Shown here piece by piece: positions 20,286-33,088 of a stretch of DNA of 64,000 bases (within the stretch, counting starts at the first letter, position 1; each line of letters starts with the position of its first letter). The translations under genes and the position numbers were made by a program. The notes beneath the pieces were generated by a model, which worked only from the letters and a program-made list of their open reading frames with translations, did not search any database and was not told where the DNA came from. Origin of the DNA: Aurantiochytrium sp. KH105 (taxonomy: Eukaryota; Sar; Bigyra; Thraustochytrida; Thraustochytriidae); contig BGKB01000090.1 in the NCBI GenBank assembly GCA_003116975.1, positions 248,001 to 312,000 on the forward strand, read 5' to 3'.

Positions 20286-21446
20286 AAGACACCGCATCAC
20301 GACGCCGAAAGCGGCATTGCAAGCTCATCGAGAATGCAGCGATAAGAGGGCGATGGCGATTTCGGTTGGCGTCTCTTTTCTCCTGCGTCGAGAGCGCGAA
20401 GAGTCGAAGCGCACAGCCGCCAGAGCACTCGACGCTGGCTCCAGCCGATCAAAATTGAGCTCCAAAAAAGTCAAGCTGTTCTCTTTTTTTGAGAGGCGGC
20501 GCAAGTTTGGCTTCCGGTTGTGCCAGCGCATAGGACGGGATAAGACAAGACGAAATGAAATGAAACGAAACGAGACGAGACGAATGGTGGAGAGGCAAGT
20601 TGATAGTATTGTTTGAGTCAAACCCCACACAAGTGAACAAGTAAAGGGCGAACCGGGCCGATTCATGAAAAGAGCGTCGCAAAAACTTGACCCACCGCGA
20701 GGCTGCTCTGATAGAATGAAAAAGAGCGAGGACGGACACGCTTGAGACGAAACTCGAGCAGAAACTCGGTCAGATCTTTCTCGAATTGGAAAGCTTCCCG
20801 GCGCTTGCTCTTGCGAGGTCTGCCCGTTACGCGGACGAAGGCAACCGCATGATCGAGTTAATGAAAGTCTCATGGCCGCTCGACAGATCAAAAGTGCTTT
20901 CTGTGATTTGTCAGCCACAGACTGATCGATAGATGAGTTTTGTACGATCAAGCGTACATACAAGCCGATCTATTGACCCGTGCGAGTGCACCCTGGGCCT
21001 GCGATGGACGACACAAAGAAATCACAGACCGCTGCTTCATGCTAGCCTGCCCTTTTCCCCTTCAACACTTTTGCGGGAGAAAGTAGATAGGATAGAGTTT
21101 CAAGACGGATGATGAACGAGTCTTAAATCTTTAAGAAAAGAGCAATAACTAGGCCGGATAGGAGGGTGCCTCGTCCGCACCAACGGGACAACACTTCGTC
21201 TGCTTCCGCCGAGCGCAGACTCGAATATGTGACAGAGCCCATGCAAAGGACAACACAATGGGAATGAATAAGGGCCGCGAAGAAGAAAGAATGATGACCC
21301 CAGAAACAGGAGAACTTCGCGCGCAATACAAAGAAAAGAGAAAAGAAAAGAGAAATGAGGACGAGCTCGCTTGCTTGCTTGCTCACTTGCTCGCGCGCGC
21401 AAAACATCGATCTCATTTCGGGGAGAAACGTGATCGCGCGCAATAT

Positions 21447-22694
21447 CTAGAGCTCGAGCGTAGAGACGCGCGTAAGTGCGCGGCGCACCACCTCGTCGCT
21501 GGAAAAGATGAACTCGCCCTGTCCGACGACCTCGTTGTCATCAGAAAACACAGTCTGCAAGAAGCGGGGCAAGAGATCCTCCTCCATGTTGCGCAAGACC
21601 TCCTCCTGCGCGAGCAGAAAGAGCTCACGGTTGACGTCGCCAGCGTTGATACGGTGGATAATACGCTGACCGGCCTGCGCGTCGATGCAAATCTCGAGCG
21701 GCGCGCCCGGGCGAATGAAGCGATCGTAAATTGTGCGCGCCTCCTGGTTTAGGGAACGCGCACCATCCACGGGAAGACCAATGCGGACGCTCGCGCGGGT
21801 CCGTTCGAGCTGCTCTTGCAGCTGCTGCTCGCCCTCGTCCTCCTCGTCATGGTCTGCTTCCGCATCAACATCCTCCGCGTCCACTTCCGCGTCCGAATCA
21901 TGCGCAGGGACACCACCCGCGCGGATACCGAGCGTCTTCATGCCCTTCCACTTGCCAAGGCGAAAGACTTCGCATGTCGCCCAAAAGAGGAGGTTCTCCT
22001 CGGCGTGGACGCTGACCAAGTAGCGGTGGAAAGCGCTGCACGAGGTGGAGTCATCAAGAACAGACTCGATCGAGATGCTATTGATGATGGTCTCGATCGA
22101 GGCCTGGCGCTTGAGTTTGGGCATGGAGACGCGGGCCTTGGGGACGGGCTCTTCGGCGGCGAGGGAGACACGTCTCTCCTGGAAGTACGGCAGCTTCATG
22201 AGCCGCGGTCTGTACATAAGAGGCGGCTTCCACTGGATGCGGTTGATCTTCTTGGACTCGTAGAACTTCTTGCCCGTCTGCGGGTCGATCGACATGGTCC
22301 AGTCGCTGTCGGCGAGCTTGTTGCCGAGGCCGTGCACCTCCTCCTCAGGGACGGCGTCGCGCAGCGGCAGGCTCCACGACACCTTCTTGGTCTTGGAGTG
22401 GTAGAAGAAGAACCTCCCCGTGGCATCGTCGCAGACCTGCCACCAGAACCCCACGCCCGTCTGCACGCCGTTGATGCGCTTCGGCGCCGCGTCCCCGTCC
22501 GTCGAGCTGGCCTTCGACCCGCGCGACTTGGCCGACGCCCGCGGCATCCTGCTCGCCACCAGCGCCGCCGCGCTCGCCCTCCGCGCCAGCCCCGACCCCG
22601 GCCCCGGCCCCGACCCCGACGCGCGTCGCCCCTCCGCCGCGCCCTCCTCGCCCGCGCCCCTCGCTCGCGCCCTCGCCGCCCGCACGCGCCGCAT
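21447..22694 (-). CDS. RGS-domain protein with N-terminal WW-like motifs
   Basis: Predicted regulator of heterotrimeric G-protein signalling, accelerating GTP hydrolysis by a G-alpha subunit. The ATG at 22694 gives 415 residues. After a basic Arg/Ala-rich start come two WW-like segments: one at about 84-110 (GFWWQVCDDATGRFFFYHS, then VSW) and one at about 131-157 (DWTMSIDPQTGKKFYES, then IQWKPP). The RGS domain spans about 208-383. Its first half is SCSAFHRYLVSVHAEENLLFW; its second half runs from EARTIYDRFIRP to LLPRFLQTVF. An acidic insertion of about 55 residues (253-310, rich in Asp and Glu) splits the domain between its early and late helices. No membrane segment is seen. A second Met at residue 50 is a possible alternative start. 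Confidence 0.82.
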   Translation of the reverse strand: MRRVRAARARARGAGEEGAAEGRRASGSGPGPGSGLARRASAAALVASRMPRASAKSRGSKASSTDGDAAPKRINGVQTGVGFWWQVCDDATGRFFFYHSKTKKVSWSLPLRDAVPEEEVHGLGNKLADSDWTMSIDPQTGKKFYESKKINRIQWKPPLMYRPRLMKLPYFQERRVSLAAEEPVPKARVSMPKLKRQASIETIINSISIESVLDDSTSCSAFHRYLVSVHAEENLLFWATCEVFRLGKWKGMKTLGIRAGGVPAHDSDAEVDAEDVDAEADHDEEDEGEQQLQEQLERTRASVRIGLPVDGARSLNQEARTIYDRFIRPGAPLEICIDAQAGQRIIHRINAGDVNRELFLLAQEEVLRNMEEDLLPRFLQTVFSDDNEVVGQGEFIFSSDEVVRRALTRVSTLEL

Positions 22695-23490
22695 ACCGAT
22701 CTGCTGCTCGTCCTCGTGCTCGTCCTCCTCCGAGTCCGAGGCCGCGTTCTTTCTCCCCTTCTGCTATACCCTGGTACCACCGGGTCTTCCCGCCGCCCTG
22801 CTCGCGCGCGGCGCGGAACGGGCCGGAACCCCCGCCCGCCGGGCGCCTTCGACCTTCAAGTTGGCCCTCTTCGCCCGCGCGCAGGAGCTCGCTGCGCTGC
22901 GCTGCGAGCGAGCGGGGCGGAGGCGGGCTTGCGCGGGGTTTCCGGGGCAGGCGGCAGGCAGGCAGGCAGCGCCAGCGCGAGCGCGCGAGCGAGCGAGCGA
23001 GCGGCGCGCTGTTTGCTGCTGCAGGCTGCGAGTTGCGGTTGAAGCTACGCATTCATGCTGGCAGGCTGACTCTGACTGACTGTTGCAGAGAGACAGACAG
23101 TGCGCGCGTGCACGCGCGGTCCCGGCCGCGCCAACCAGACCACCTGGCTGTCTCCGAGGGCGGCAGCAGTGCAGGCGGGGCGGGGCGGGGCGGTCCTTGA
23201 CCGCGCGAAGGCGCGCAGGGCGTGGCGGCGACTCGCGAGCGGCAGCGCCGCGTGCTCCAGGGTGGCCGGCACGCTCGGTCGCGAGAGGGTGGGCGAGACG
23301 TGCGTGCGTGCGTGACCCTTGAGCGAGCCGGAGTGAAAGCGCGCGAGAAAAACAGAAACAAAAGGACAAAAAAACAGAAAAAAACAAAGAGAAAGTGTGA
23401 AGGTGTGCACCGGCCACGTCTGGTCCGAACACGCGCGCGGCACGGCGGCTTCGAAGCGACGCAACTCCACGCAGCGAGCGCCGGCGGAGG

Positions 23491-23495
23491 CAGGC

Positions 23496-23536
<41 letters not shown>

Positions 23537-23537
23537 C
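23491..23537 (+). repeat. (CAGG)n tetranucleotide microsatellite
   Basis: About eleven tandem CAGG units, one interrupted near the start, in non-coding DNA upstream of the RGS gene. Confidence 0.9.
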
Positions 23538-23561
23538 AAGCCAGCGGCGGCGACGGACGCA

Positions 23562-23562
<1 letters not shown>

Positions 23563-23603
<41 letters not shown>
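23563..23603 (+). repeat. (CTG)13 trinucleotide repeat, non-coding
   Basis: A pure CTG/CAG run of about 41 bp outside any accepted gene, 25 bp from the CAGG array. Confidence 0.9.
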
Positions 23604-23604
<1 letters not shown>

Positions 23605-24584
23605 CCGCGGGCGGGGGGCGGCGAAGGCGAGGCGCGTGCGGCAGCGCCGCGCTCGTGCGGCGCGTGTCGCGGGAGCGTCCCAGAGGAGGTATGATACTTC
23701 ACGCGCTGGCGCCCAACGAAAAGCTACCGCCTCTGGCGCCCGCGGAGGCAGTGGTACTGAGAGGGGTCAGGCTACAGTGACGTAAGTGAGGACGGGTCCC
23801 TCAGCGTCGCCCACAGAGAAACCGCGGTACGAAAACCCTGGGCAGGAGGAGGCCCGACAGCGACGGTGACCGTGAACCAACACGAAAACGAAACGCAGCG
23901 CGCGCTTGCTTTGGTTCCTTGTCTGAATAGAGCATTCGTCCGAGCGAACGAGCGAGCGAGTCAACGAGCGAGCTTGGATTGCGAACCGCAGATGCAATCA
24001 AAAAGTCTGGCTTGCGGTCTGCCCTGGTGCCGAGCAGGCGCTGCGCTGGGCGCACACCATGCATGTCTGGCTGGACAACGTGGCGAGCGTTATAAGAGGC
24101 GAATTGATGAAAACGTCCACCAGTCAGCACTGGCAGGGCCGGGACACTCGTTTGATTTGATCTCTTGCCAGCAACCATGGCAACCCAAGACGTGAGGTCT
24201 TGGATAGCGATTCGCCAAGGAAACTGAGTCGCTCCTTTCACATTTATCGATGCATGCGAAGAGTGCGATGATATTCGTGAAAACTGAATCCTGAGCGTGG
24301 CGCACGCCAAAAGAGCGTGGCGCACGCCTACTTTCCTCTTCCTTGAAACGAGGATTTCTACCTTGAGAGGGTTCCCGGATGCGGATCGAGAGCAAGCGAT
24401 TGACGCCTCGGGTCCGGGGCTTTTGGATCGCGGGTTGGTTGATCTTTTGCACGATTGGAAGTCATACATTTTGTACAAAGTGCGAGTGCAGCCTCGTTCA
24501 AAGTTTACCACGCAACAAATCCTCGCAATGATGCCAAATTCCCCAACACCAGCGTTCGAGAAAAGACAGCGCGAACAACATATC

Positions 24585-24795
24585 ATCGTGGCGGCCTGAC
24601 GGGCCTCTCCTCAAACGCTACTCACCATCAATTCATTTTTCATATCTTATCAGCAGCAGTAAGCATCCCGAAAGACTTTGCAAGAATCTACCATGGCGGC
24701 CTGACGGGTTTCTCCTCGAACGCAACTCATCATCAGTTCATTTCTCATATTTTATCAGCAGTAAGCATTCTGAAGGACCTCTCAAGAATCGATAG
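24585..24795 (+). repeat. two-copy 105-bp tandem duplication
   Basis: The segment starting GTGGCGGCCTGACGGG at about 24587 recurs at about 24692 as ATGGCGGCCTGACGGG. The similarity runs over the whole 105 bp to CAAGAATC. The copies differ at scattered positions and by a 3-bp CAG difference. The second copy overlaps the stop codon and last codons of the J-protein gene, so the duplication involves that gene's 3' end. Confidence 0.8.
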
Positions 24796-26287
24796 TTGAA
24801 AAGGCGGCAAAAAGAATCGCCACGCGGGGATCCACGACCCCGCGTTCGTGACGGACTTGAGCTGCAGCTTTCTCAATCGCCCAGCTCATTTTCACCTCTG
24901 GCGTCAGGTGCGGGGCCACCTTTCCGCCCTCCGAAGCAGACTCTGCTTGCGCCGCACGTTGCAGATAATTCTGCGCGGCAACAGCAATCTGGTCTTCCGT
25001 GAGCTCGGGTCGAGCAATCTCAAAGTACCAGGCACCACTCGTGTGTGCTTCGGATCGAGGCTTAAAAAGCCAGAATTTAGGACTCGGGAGCGATGCCCGC
25101 GTTACCTTGATCGCGCAATTTGTCACATTGAACTTTCCTACCATTGTCGAACGCTGCTTTTCGCCCCGAAACCAGTAAACGGTATCCACGCCCATGGCCG
25201 ACCACTGCATGATTCGATGCGTCGACCTCAGACGATCATCTAGCACATCAAACGAGCGTGGACGTAGTCTCGGTGCAAATGGATTCTCCAAAGGTTTAGG
25301 ATCCGGCACGCGTGTACTCAGCGGCGGGAGCTTGGGTAGTCCTAATGACCGCAAAAAGCTTCTTTCCGCTGCTTCCGACGAACCACTTGGAGAGATGGTT
25401 GCCAAGTGCCGCATTTCCTCGCCACCGGAACCAAAAGTACCGCCTTCTTCTTCTTGCTTTGCAAGATGCATCTCCGTTCCAAAGATGATGAGCTGATCAC
25501 CGCGTCTATGAGCACGGGCAACGTGGCGGCCTTGATATACGAGATCGAGATCAGCGTCCGTCTGTGCAAAGCTCTCTTTTTTCGTATCGAGCGCGCCTGT
25601 TGGTGCGAGGTGCAAAAGAGGGTCCGTCGAGGTCTCGACGTATCCGAGCGCCTGTCGACCGCTAACAAGCTGCAAAACGTGAGCATGGGACGCATCGGAG
25701 CGCACCTCCGCCTCAAACGCCCATGGGAACATAGTCTCTAGACCTTCCGACTCAAAGTCCGGAACTTGTGGTCCAAGTCGTGCCATTGCCAGTGCCTCGT
25801 GAAACTCTTCGCGGATAGACTCGTACAGTGAAAGGCCGCGACGGAAATAAGCTAGATCCTTTGACTCCCAGCCGGGCTTCCACGGTTCGTATGGGGACGA
25901 TTGCGGGTCCCGTGTATCCTGTGCAGTCGCTGTTGCCCGCTGATCATTCTCGCCTCGTGAAGCGCCTTGCAAGTCGTACAGACGCCGTTTTCGCGTGCAG
26001 CTGAGCGTCTCGTACGCCTCCACAAGCTCAAGGAATTCCTCGTGATTGTCGTTCTCGCTCGCGTCTTCGCGCGTGTCGGGGTGGACGGCCTTGACCTTGG
26101 CAAAGTACGCGAGCTTCACTTCGCCCATGCTCGCGTCTTCCCGGACTCCTAAGACCTCGTAGTGGCTTCGCCGCGCGTCGCTGCGCCATGCTGGCCGTCC
26201 CGAAGCCAAGCCTCGTCCCGTGCCGCCGCACACGTGCGCCGCGGCGCGCGGTCTTCTTCGGCCGACCTGCCCAAGCCTCGTCAACAT
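24782..26287 (-). CDS. J-domain (DnaJ-like) protein, probably mitochondrial
   Basis: An Hsp70 co-chaperone candidate. The ATG at 26287 gives 501 residues. The first 40 residues are rich in Arg, Ala and Gly and nearly free of acidic residues (MLTRLGQVGRRRPRAAAHV), as in a mitochondrial targeting peptide. The J domain covers about 41-107 (SHYEVLGVREDASMGEVKLAY), with the essential HPD at about 69-71. No Gly/Phe region or zinc-binding CxxCxGxG repeats follow, so it is a type III J-protein. The remaining 390 residues are not recognised; they contain a conserved-looking WYFEIARPELTEDQIAVAA near the C-terminus. The gene is divergent from the coiled-coil gene at 27068, with about 780 bp between the starts. 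Localisation is inferred. Confidence 0.83.
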   Translation of the reverse strand: MLTRLGQVGRRRPRAAAHVCGGTGRGLASGRPAWRSDARRSHYEVLGVREDASMGEVKLAYFAKVKAVHPDTREDASENDNHEEFLELVEAYETLSCTRKRRLYDLQGASRGENDQRATATAQDTRDPQSSPYEPWKPGWESKDLAYFRRGLSLYESIREEFHEALAMARLGPQVPDFESEGLETMFPWAFEAEVRSDASHAHVLQLVSGRQALGYVETSTDPLLHLAPTGALDTKKESFAQTDADLDLVYQGRHVARAHRRGDQLIIFGTEMHLAKQEEEGGTFGSGGEEMRHLATISPSGSSEAAERSFLRSLGLPKLPPLSTRVPDPKPLENPFAPRLRPRSFDVLDDRLRSTHRIMQWSAMGVDTVYWFRGEKQRSTMVGKFNVTNCAIKVTRASLPSPKFWLFKPRSEAHTSGAWYFEIARPELTEDQIAVAAQNYLQRAAQAESASEGGKVAPHLTPEVKMSWAIEKAAAQVRHERGVVDPRVAILFAAFSTIDS

Positions 26288-27067
26288 TTCTTCTCCTTTT
26301 GCATTTTGCCACCTCAGGATTTTTCAGTCGTCTACGACACACAGACACACGAGGAAATTGGGCGAGAACAGGAAATGTTGACGTTGCCATGAGAATGGAT
26401 GACGGTCGTTTTCTCGCCACCACGTCTTTCCGCGCGCAAAGTTTGCTCAAGAAATTGCAAATGTCTCATCGAAGTATCATGGCAATCCCTTGTATTTTGA
26501 TAAACAAAAAAGTATCGACAGGGAAGCCAAGACCAAGGCAAACTCCTTTCTTACGAATCGTACGAAGGACTGTTATGACAACGCCAACGCTGATCTCGTG
26601 ATGCATCGTGTAAAAGCGCGATATACGACGCAACCGCTTCAACTCTCGCATGAACGAATGCACTCCTCACCCAAAAGAACCGCAACACTTTTCGTGGCAA
26701 CACTTTACGTGGCAAAAAGCATGACACATTTTCTCCAACTCGTAGCCCTTTGCTCTCGTTCCCCAGAACCCGTCGACGCTCTTTGGAAACACCCGCGCGC
26801 AATGGCTCCGCTCGCCTCGCAACCCGCCGGATCCTCGCGAGGGCTCGAGTTCTCGCGATCTCGCGCAAGAAAAGCGGCCCAAGTAGAATAGGCCTCTTCG
26901 CGGCGGTTGCAACTTGAACCGAGACAACCAACTCGGAGACCAGACCAGACCGAGCAAACGCCGTCTCTCCAAACGAAAAAGAAAGCGACGGGCGGGCGCA
27001 CGGGTGCGCAGGGCTGCGCGGAGACTCGCTTCTGCGGACGCGCAGACCGGTGCGCAAGGCGGCAGGG
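26288..27067. other. divergent intergenic region
   Basis: About 780 bp separate the ATGs of the J-protein (-) and the coiled-coil protein (+) and should contain both promoters. I see no further gene or conspicuous repeat. Open frames on both strands are unconvincing. Confidence 0.5.
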
Positions 27068-29566
27068 ATGACGGCAAATGCCGACGCCGATGCAGCCCTC
27101 AGAGAGGAGCTCGAGACCGTCAAAGCCGCGCTCAAGGAGGCAGAACTGCTCGCGGACCCCACGCTCTTTGAGCAGGCTCAGAAACTACGCACGGAACTCG
27201 CGCACGCCCGCGGAGGCGAGGCCCGCGCGCAAACGCAGGTGCAAGGGCTGCAGGATCGCGTCAAGGACCTCGAAAGTCTCGTCCTTGAGAAGGAGCAAAA
27301 GGGAATTGTTGCTTCGGCGCGATGGCAGCTTGCACGAGACGAAAACGATCAAGTCCTGGCCGAATTGCAAACGACGAAACGCAAGCAGGCCGAAGCTCGC
27401 GCCGATGCCTGCGCAGCTCTTGCCACGGCCTCGGCTCTTCGTGAAGACAATCGTGCGTTGCGGATTCAGGCGTGCGAAAAAGCCTTGGAAGAACACAAGG
27501 CCAAGGGGCATGAGCAATGTCTCTCGCAGGCTCTCCGGCATGCACTTCAGCAACGCGACACCCTCGCAGCCAGGGCACGCGCGCTCGTCCGTTCCGTCGA
27601 AGAGGCGGTCATGGCCGCCAACAAGGCTCAGGACGACCGCAACCATCTTTCGACGCAGCTCACGGCCGCACGCGAACATGCCGCAGGACTCACGAGCGAG
27701 CTCGAAAAGGCTCGCAAGGAAATTGGAGACCTGGAACAGCAGCAGCCCACGATTGCTCAGATTCTCGCAGAACATCAACGCTCCATTACTGAGAATATCG
27801 AGGCCATGATGAAACGCCAACAACAACAACAACAACAACATCAACAACAAGTTGCTGCACCTCCACCAGAGCGCACGACCCCGGCCGAGTACTCGGTGGT
27901 GCGTGCACAAGAGCTTGCGGATCGCGACATGTCTGCCGATCAAGAGTCCGTTGCTTCAAGCGCCGTCGATGCAACGCCAGAGCGCGACCAAGATCGGGTT
28001 TTGCCGGCATCCCCTCCTCGCGACGATGAGACCCACTCGCAAGACGACAGAGCTGCAGTGGAGGTTCAGGAGAGCCCCAAAGCTAAGAAGGTAGCACCAA
28101 AGACGCGACTAAATCGATCCAAGGCCCTTGCAAATCCTGACAGCCCCTCTAGTAAAGAAGTCAAGCGCGCTTCCCGCGCAGCGGCGAAAAAACCCAAGCA
28201 GACAATCAATAAAGATGGTGCTCTGGACGAGTCAAACGAGCAAGAACGCAAGTCTACAATCGCTGGCACGAGAACGCCCAAGAAACGTGGCGCTCAAAAC
28301 GATGTTGCCAGAGAATCTGAGACCGAGGAGACAAAAGAAGAGAATGTATTCCAGCCTTCTGAAGCACCAGCCTCAAGCAAGACGCCTACACCCAAAGAGA
28401 AACGTGCACCTCGTAAGAAGGTCGACGCAGAAACAGCTTTTCCCCAAACGGAATCGAGACAAAAGACACCTACACCACCAAAGAGGACGAGGCACACTTC
28501 TCGCGCGACTAAACTCATGGATGTCGAGGTTTCGTCCGATGACGAGGATTCCAACAGCGTTCACGAAGCGAGCCCATCTCCAATCCAATCGCCCACACCT
28601 ATCAAAAAGCGGCCCACGCGCGCGGCCACGGAAAAGGACGACACCGACAAAGAGAGCAAAAATCTGCTCCATGCTGCAGAGGATGACGAAGACATGCTCG
28701 ACAACGCAAGCGCAACAAGCACACCTATACTGCAAAGAAAACTCCCCAAGCGCGAGACTACGAAAATGGATGTTGCGAAAAAGGATCAGCTCGAGGATGA
28801 CGAGAACGACGAACTCATGCAATCATCGCCGCCTCTCACTCGCGCCGCGAAGAAAACACCCACGCCCAAGAAGAAAACACCCACGCCCAAGAAGAAGACA
28901 GGAAGAGGAGAAGCGAGCAAGCTCGCGGCTGCTCGCATCGACGAGGGTGATAATGAGGCAAGAGAATCAGCCAATACAACGTCACCAACACCAAAGAAGA
29001 TGCGCCCAACACGGGCTGCTGCGAAAAAGGCCGCCATGGAAATTGCTGAAGCAGACGCTAAAGAGGAAGAGAGCGAGGATGAGAACTTAGTCGCGACCCC
29101 AGCACGAAGGCGGCCCGCTCGAGCCACTCGGAAAAAGACTGCCGTTGCTGATGAAGATGAGGACCATGCGTCTTCTTCATTGGCAAGTGCCCCTCGCGCA
29201 GATCATTCGCAACTCGATAAGGAGGACAAAGAACAGGAAGACGAGGCAGACAACGAACTATTGGACGAGGATTTTGCTGCGGCGCCGAGTCCCAGCCCCG
29301 TGCCCGCCAAGACGCGCCAGACTTCGCGTTCTCGCCGCCTTGTGCAAGAAGATGACTCTGAGGACGAGAATGAGGAGAATGTTCCAACGCAACGTCGCCA
29401 AATCACAAAGGCGGCTGCGTCCAAGCGAACGCGTGCGAACAAGACCGAAGCCGCGAAAAAGCCAGCAGCTCGCGCCAAGAAGCGGACAAGGCTTAATGTT
29501 GGTGAGCACAAAGCGCTTTTCAATTTTATGGACTCCAACCTTGCTCCGAAGTTGAAAGCCAAATGA
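27068..29566 (+). CDS. coiled-coil protein with TP-rich basic/acidic repeats, function unknown
   Basis: The first ATG (27068) gives 832 residues; the frame opens earlier only with GTG. Residues 1 to about 240 form a long charged coiled coil (ALREELETVKAALKEAELL and onward), followed by a Gln-rich run near 260. The remaining 560 residues alternate acidic stretches with basic blocks in a loosely repeated pattern: a TP or SP dipeptide, then a KK/RP-T-RA-type basic patch. Examples are SPTPIKKRPTRAATEKD, SPTPKKMRPTRAAAKKA and ATPARRRPARATRKK. A lysine/arginine-rich C-terminus ends in FNFMDSNLAPKLKAK. The pattern suggests a nuclear, chromatin- or chromosome-associated protein with many proline-directed (CDK-type) phosphorylation sites. 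I recognise no catalytic domain and assign no name. It converges with CDC48 with 233 bp between them. Confidence 0.75.
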   Translation: MTANADADAALREELETVKAALKEAELLADPTLFEQAQKLRTELAHARGGEARAQTQVQGLQDRVKDLESLVLEKEQKGIVASARWQLARDENDQVLAELQTTKRKQAEARADACAALATASALREDNRALRIQACEKALEEHKAKGHEQCLSQALRHALQQRDTLAARARALVRSVEEAVMAANKAQDDRNHLSTQLTAAREHAAGLTSELEKARKEIGDLEQQQPTIAQILAEHQRSITENIEAMMKRQQQQQQQHQQQVAAPPPERTTPAEYSVVRAQELADRDMSADQESVASSAVDATPERDQDRVLPASPPRDDETHSQDDRAAVEVQESPKAKKVAPKTRLNRSKALANPDSPSSKEVKRASRAAAKKPKQTINKDGALDESNEQERKSTIAGTRTPKKRGAQNDVARESETEETKEENVFQPSEAPASSKTPTPKEKRAPRKKVDAETAFPQTESRQKTPTPPKRTRHTSRATKLMDVEVSSDDEDSNSVHEASPSPIQSPTPIKKRPTRAATEKDDTDKESKNLLHAAEDDEDMLDNASATSTPILQRKLPKRETTKMDVAKKDQLEDDENDELMQSSPPLTRAAKKTPTPKKKTPTPKKKTGRGEASKLAAARIDEGDNEARESANTTSPTPKKMRPTRAAAKKAAMEIAEADAKEEESEDENLVATPARRRPARATRKKTAVADEDEDHASSSLASAPRADHSQLDKEDKEQEDEADNELLDEDFAAAPSPSPVPAKTRQTSRSRRLVQEDDSEDENEENVPTQRRQITKAAASKRTRANKTEAAKKPAARAKKRTRLNVGEHKALFNFMDSNLAPKLKAK

Positions 29567-29799
29567 AAGGAAACCTGGATCGTACTACTACATAGAAAGA
29601 CATGTTCACGTTGCGTTGAAACTGCTTCGTTTTCCCAATTTGTGAGAGCGTGAAGCACCATCATCATCAAAGGCTCTGTTGCACTTGTGTAGTCGACAAG
29701 GAGAAACCACTCTTGGCTCTTGGTGTGGTTGGTAAACACATTCGTAAGGATGGTAGTATAATCTCTCTTTGTTATCTAGCCAGCTTCTCCGTTTCCTGT

Positions 29800-33088
<3,289 letters not shown>

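Larger units (their letters stand above)
18040..21446. other. 3.4-kb gene-free, microsatellite-dense region
   Basis: This lies upstream of the Myb gene and downstream of the RGS gene, both on the minus strand. It contains (AGC)9, (CTGT)n, (GATGA)n, (GGGA)n and (CAGA)n arrays and a very GC-rich segment of about 18650-19800. Long open frames on both strands there translate into Arg/Ala/Gly/Pro low complexity. From about 20100 the DNA is less GC-rich and holds a 16-bp palindrome at 20270. I recognise no protein or structural RNA gene. Confidence 0.5.
22695..24781. other. 2.1-kb intergenic region with two large microsatellites
   Basis: This is the upstream region of the RGS gene and the downstream region of the J-protein gene. 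It contains CAGG (23491-23537) and CTG (23563-23603) arrays, a 16-bp direct repeat GAGCGTGGCGCACGCC at 24293 and 24313, and a 105-bp tandem duplication at its right end. A 261-codon minus-strand frame at about 23801-24586 has no recognisable motif and I leave it out. Confidence 0.5.

Noticed and set aside
20325..20963. 212-codon minus-strand frame
   Set aside because: No motif, skewed Ser/Arg/Phe composition, and partly encoded by a simple AAATG/AACG-like repeat near 20555-20585.
23801..24586. 261-codon minus-strand frame between RGS and J-protein genes
   Set aside because: No domain, Cys/Ser/Arg-rich translation, and a comparable frame on the other strand. An unknown gene cannot be ruled out.
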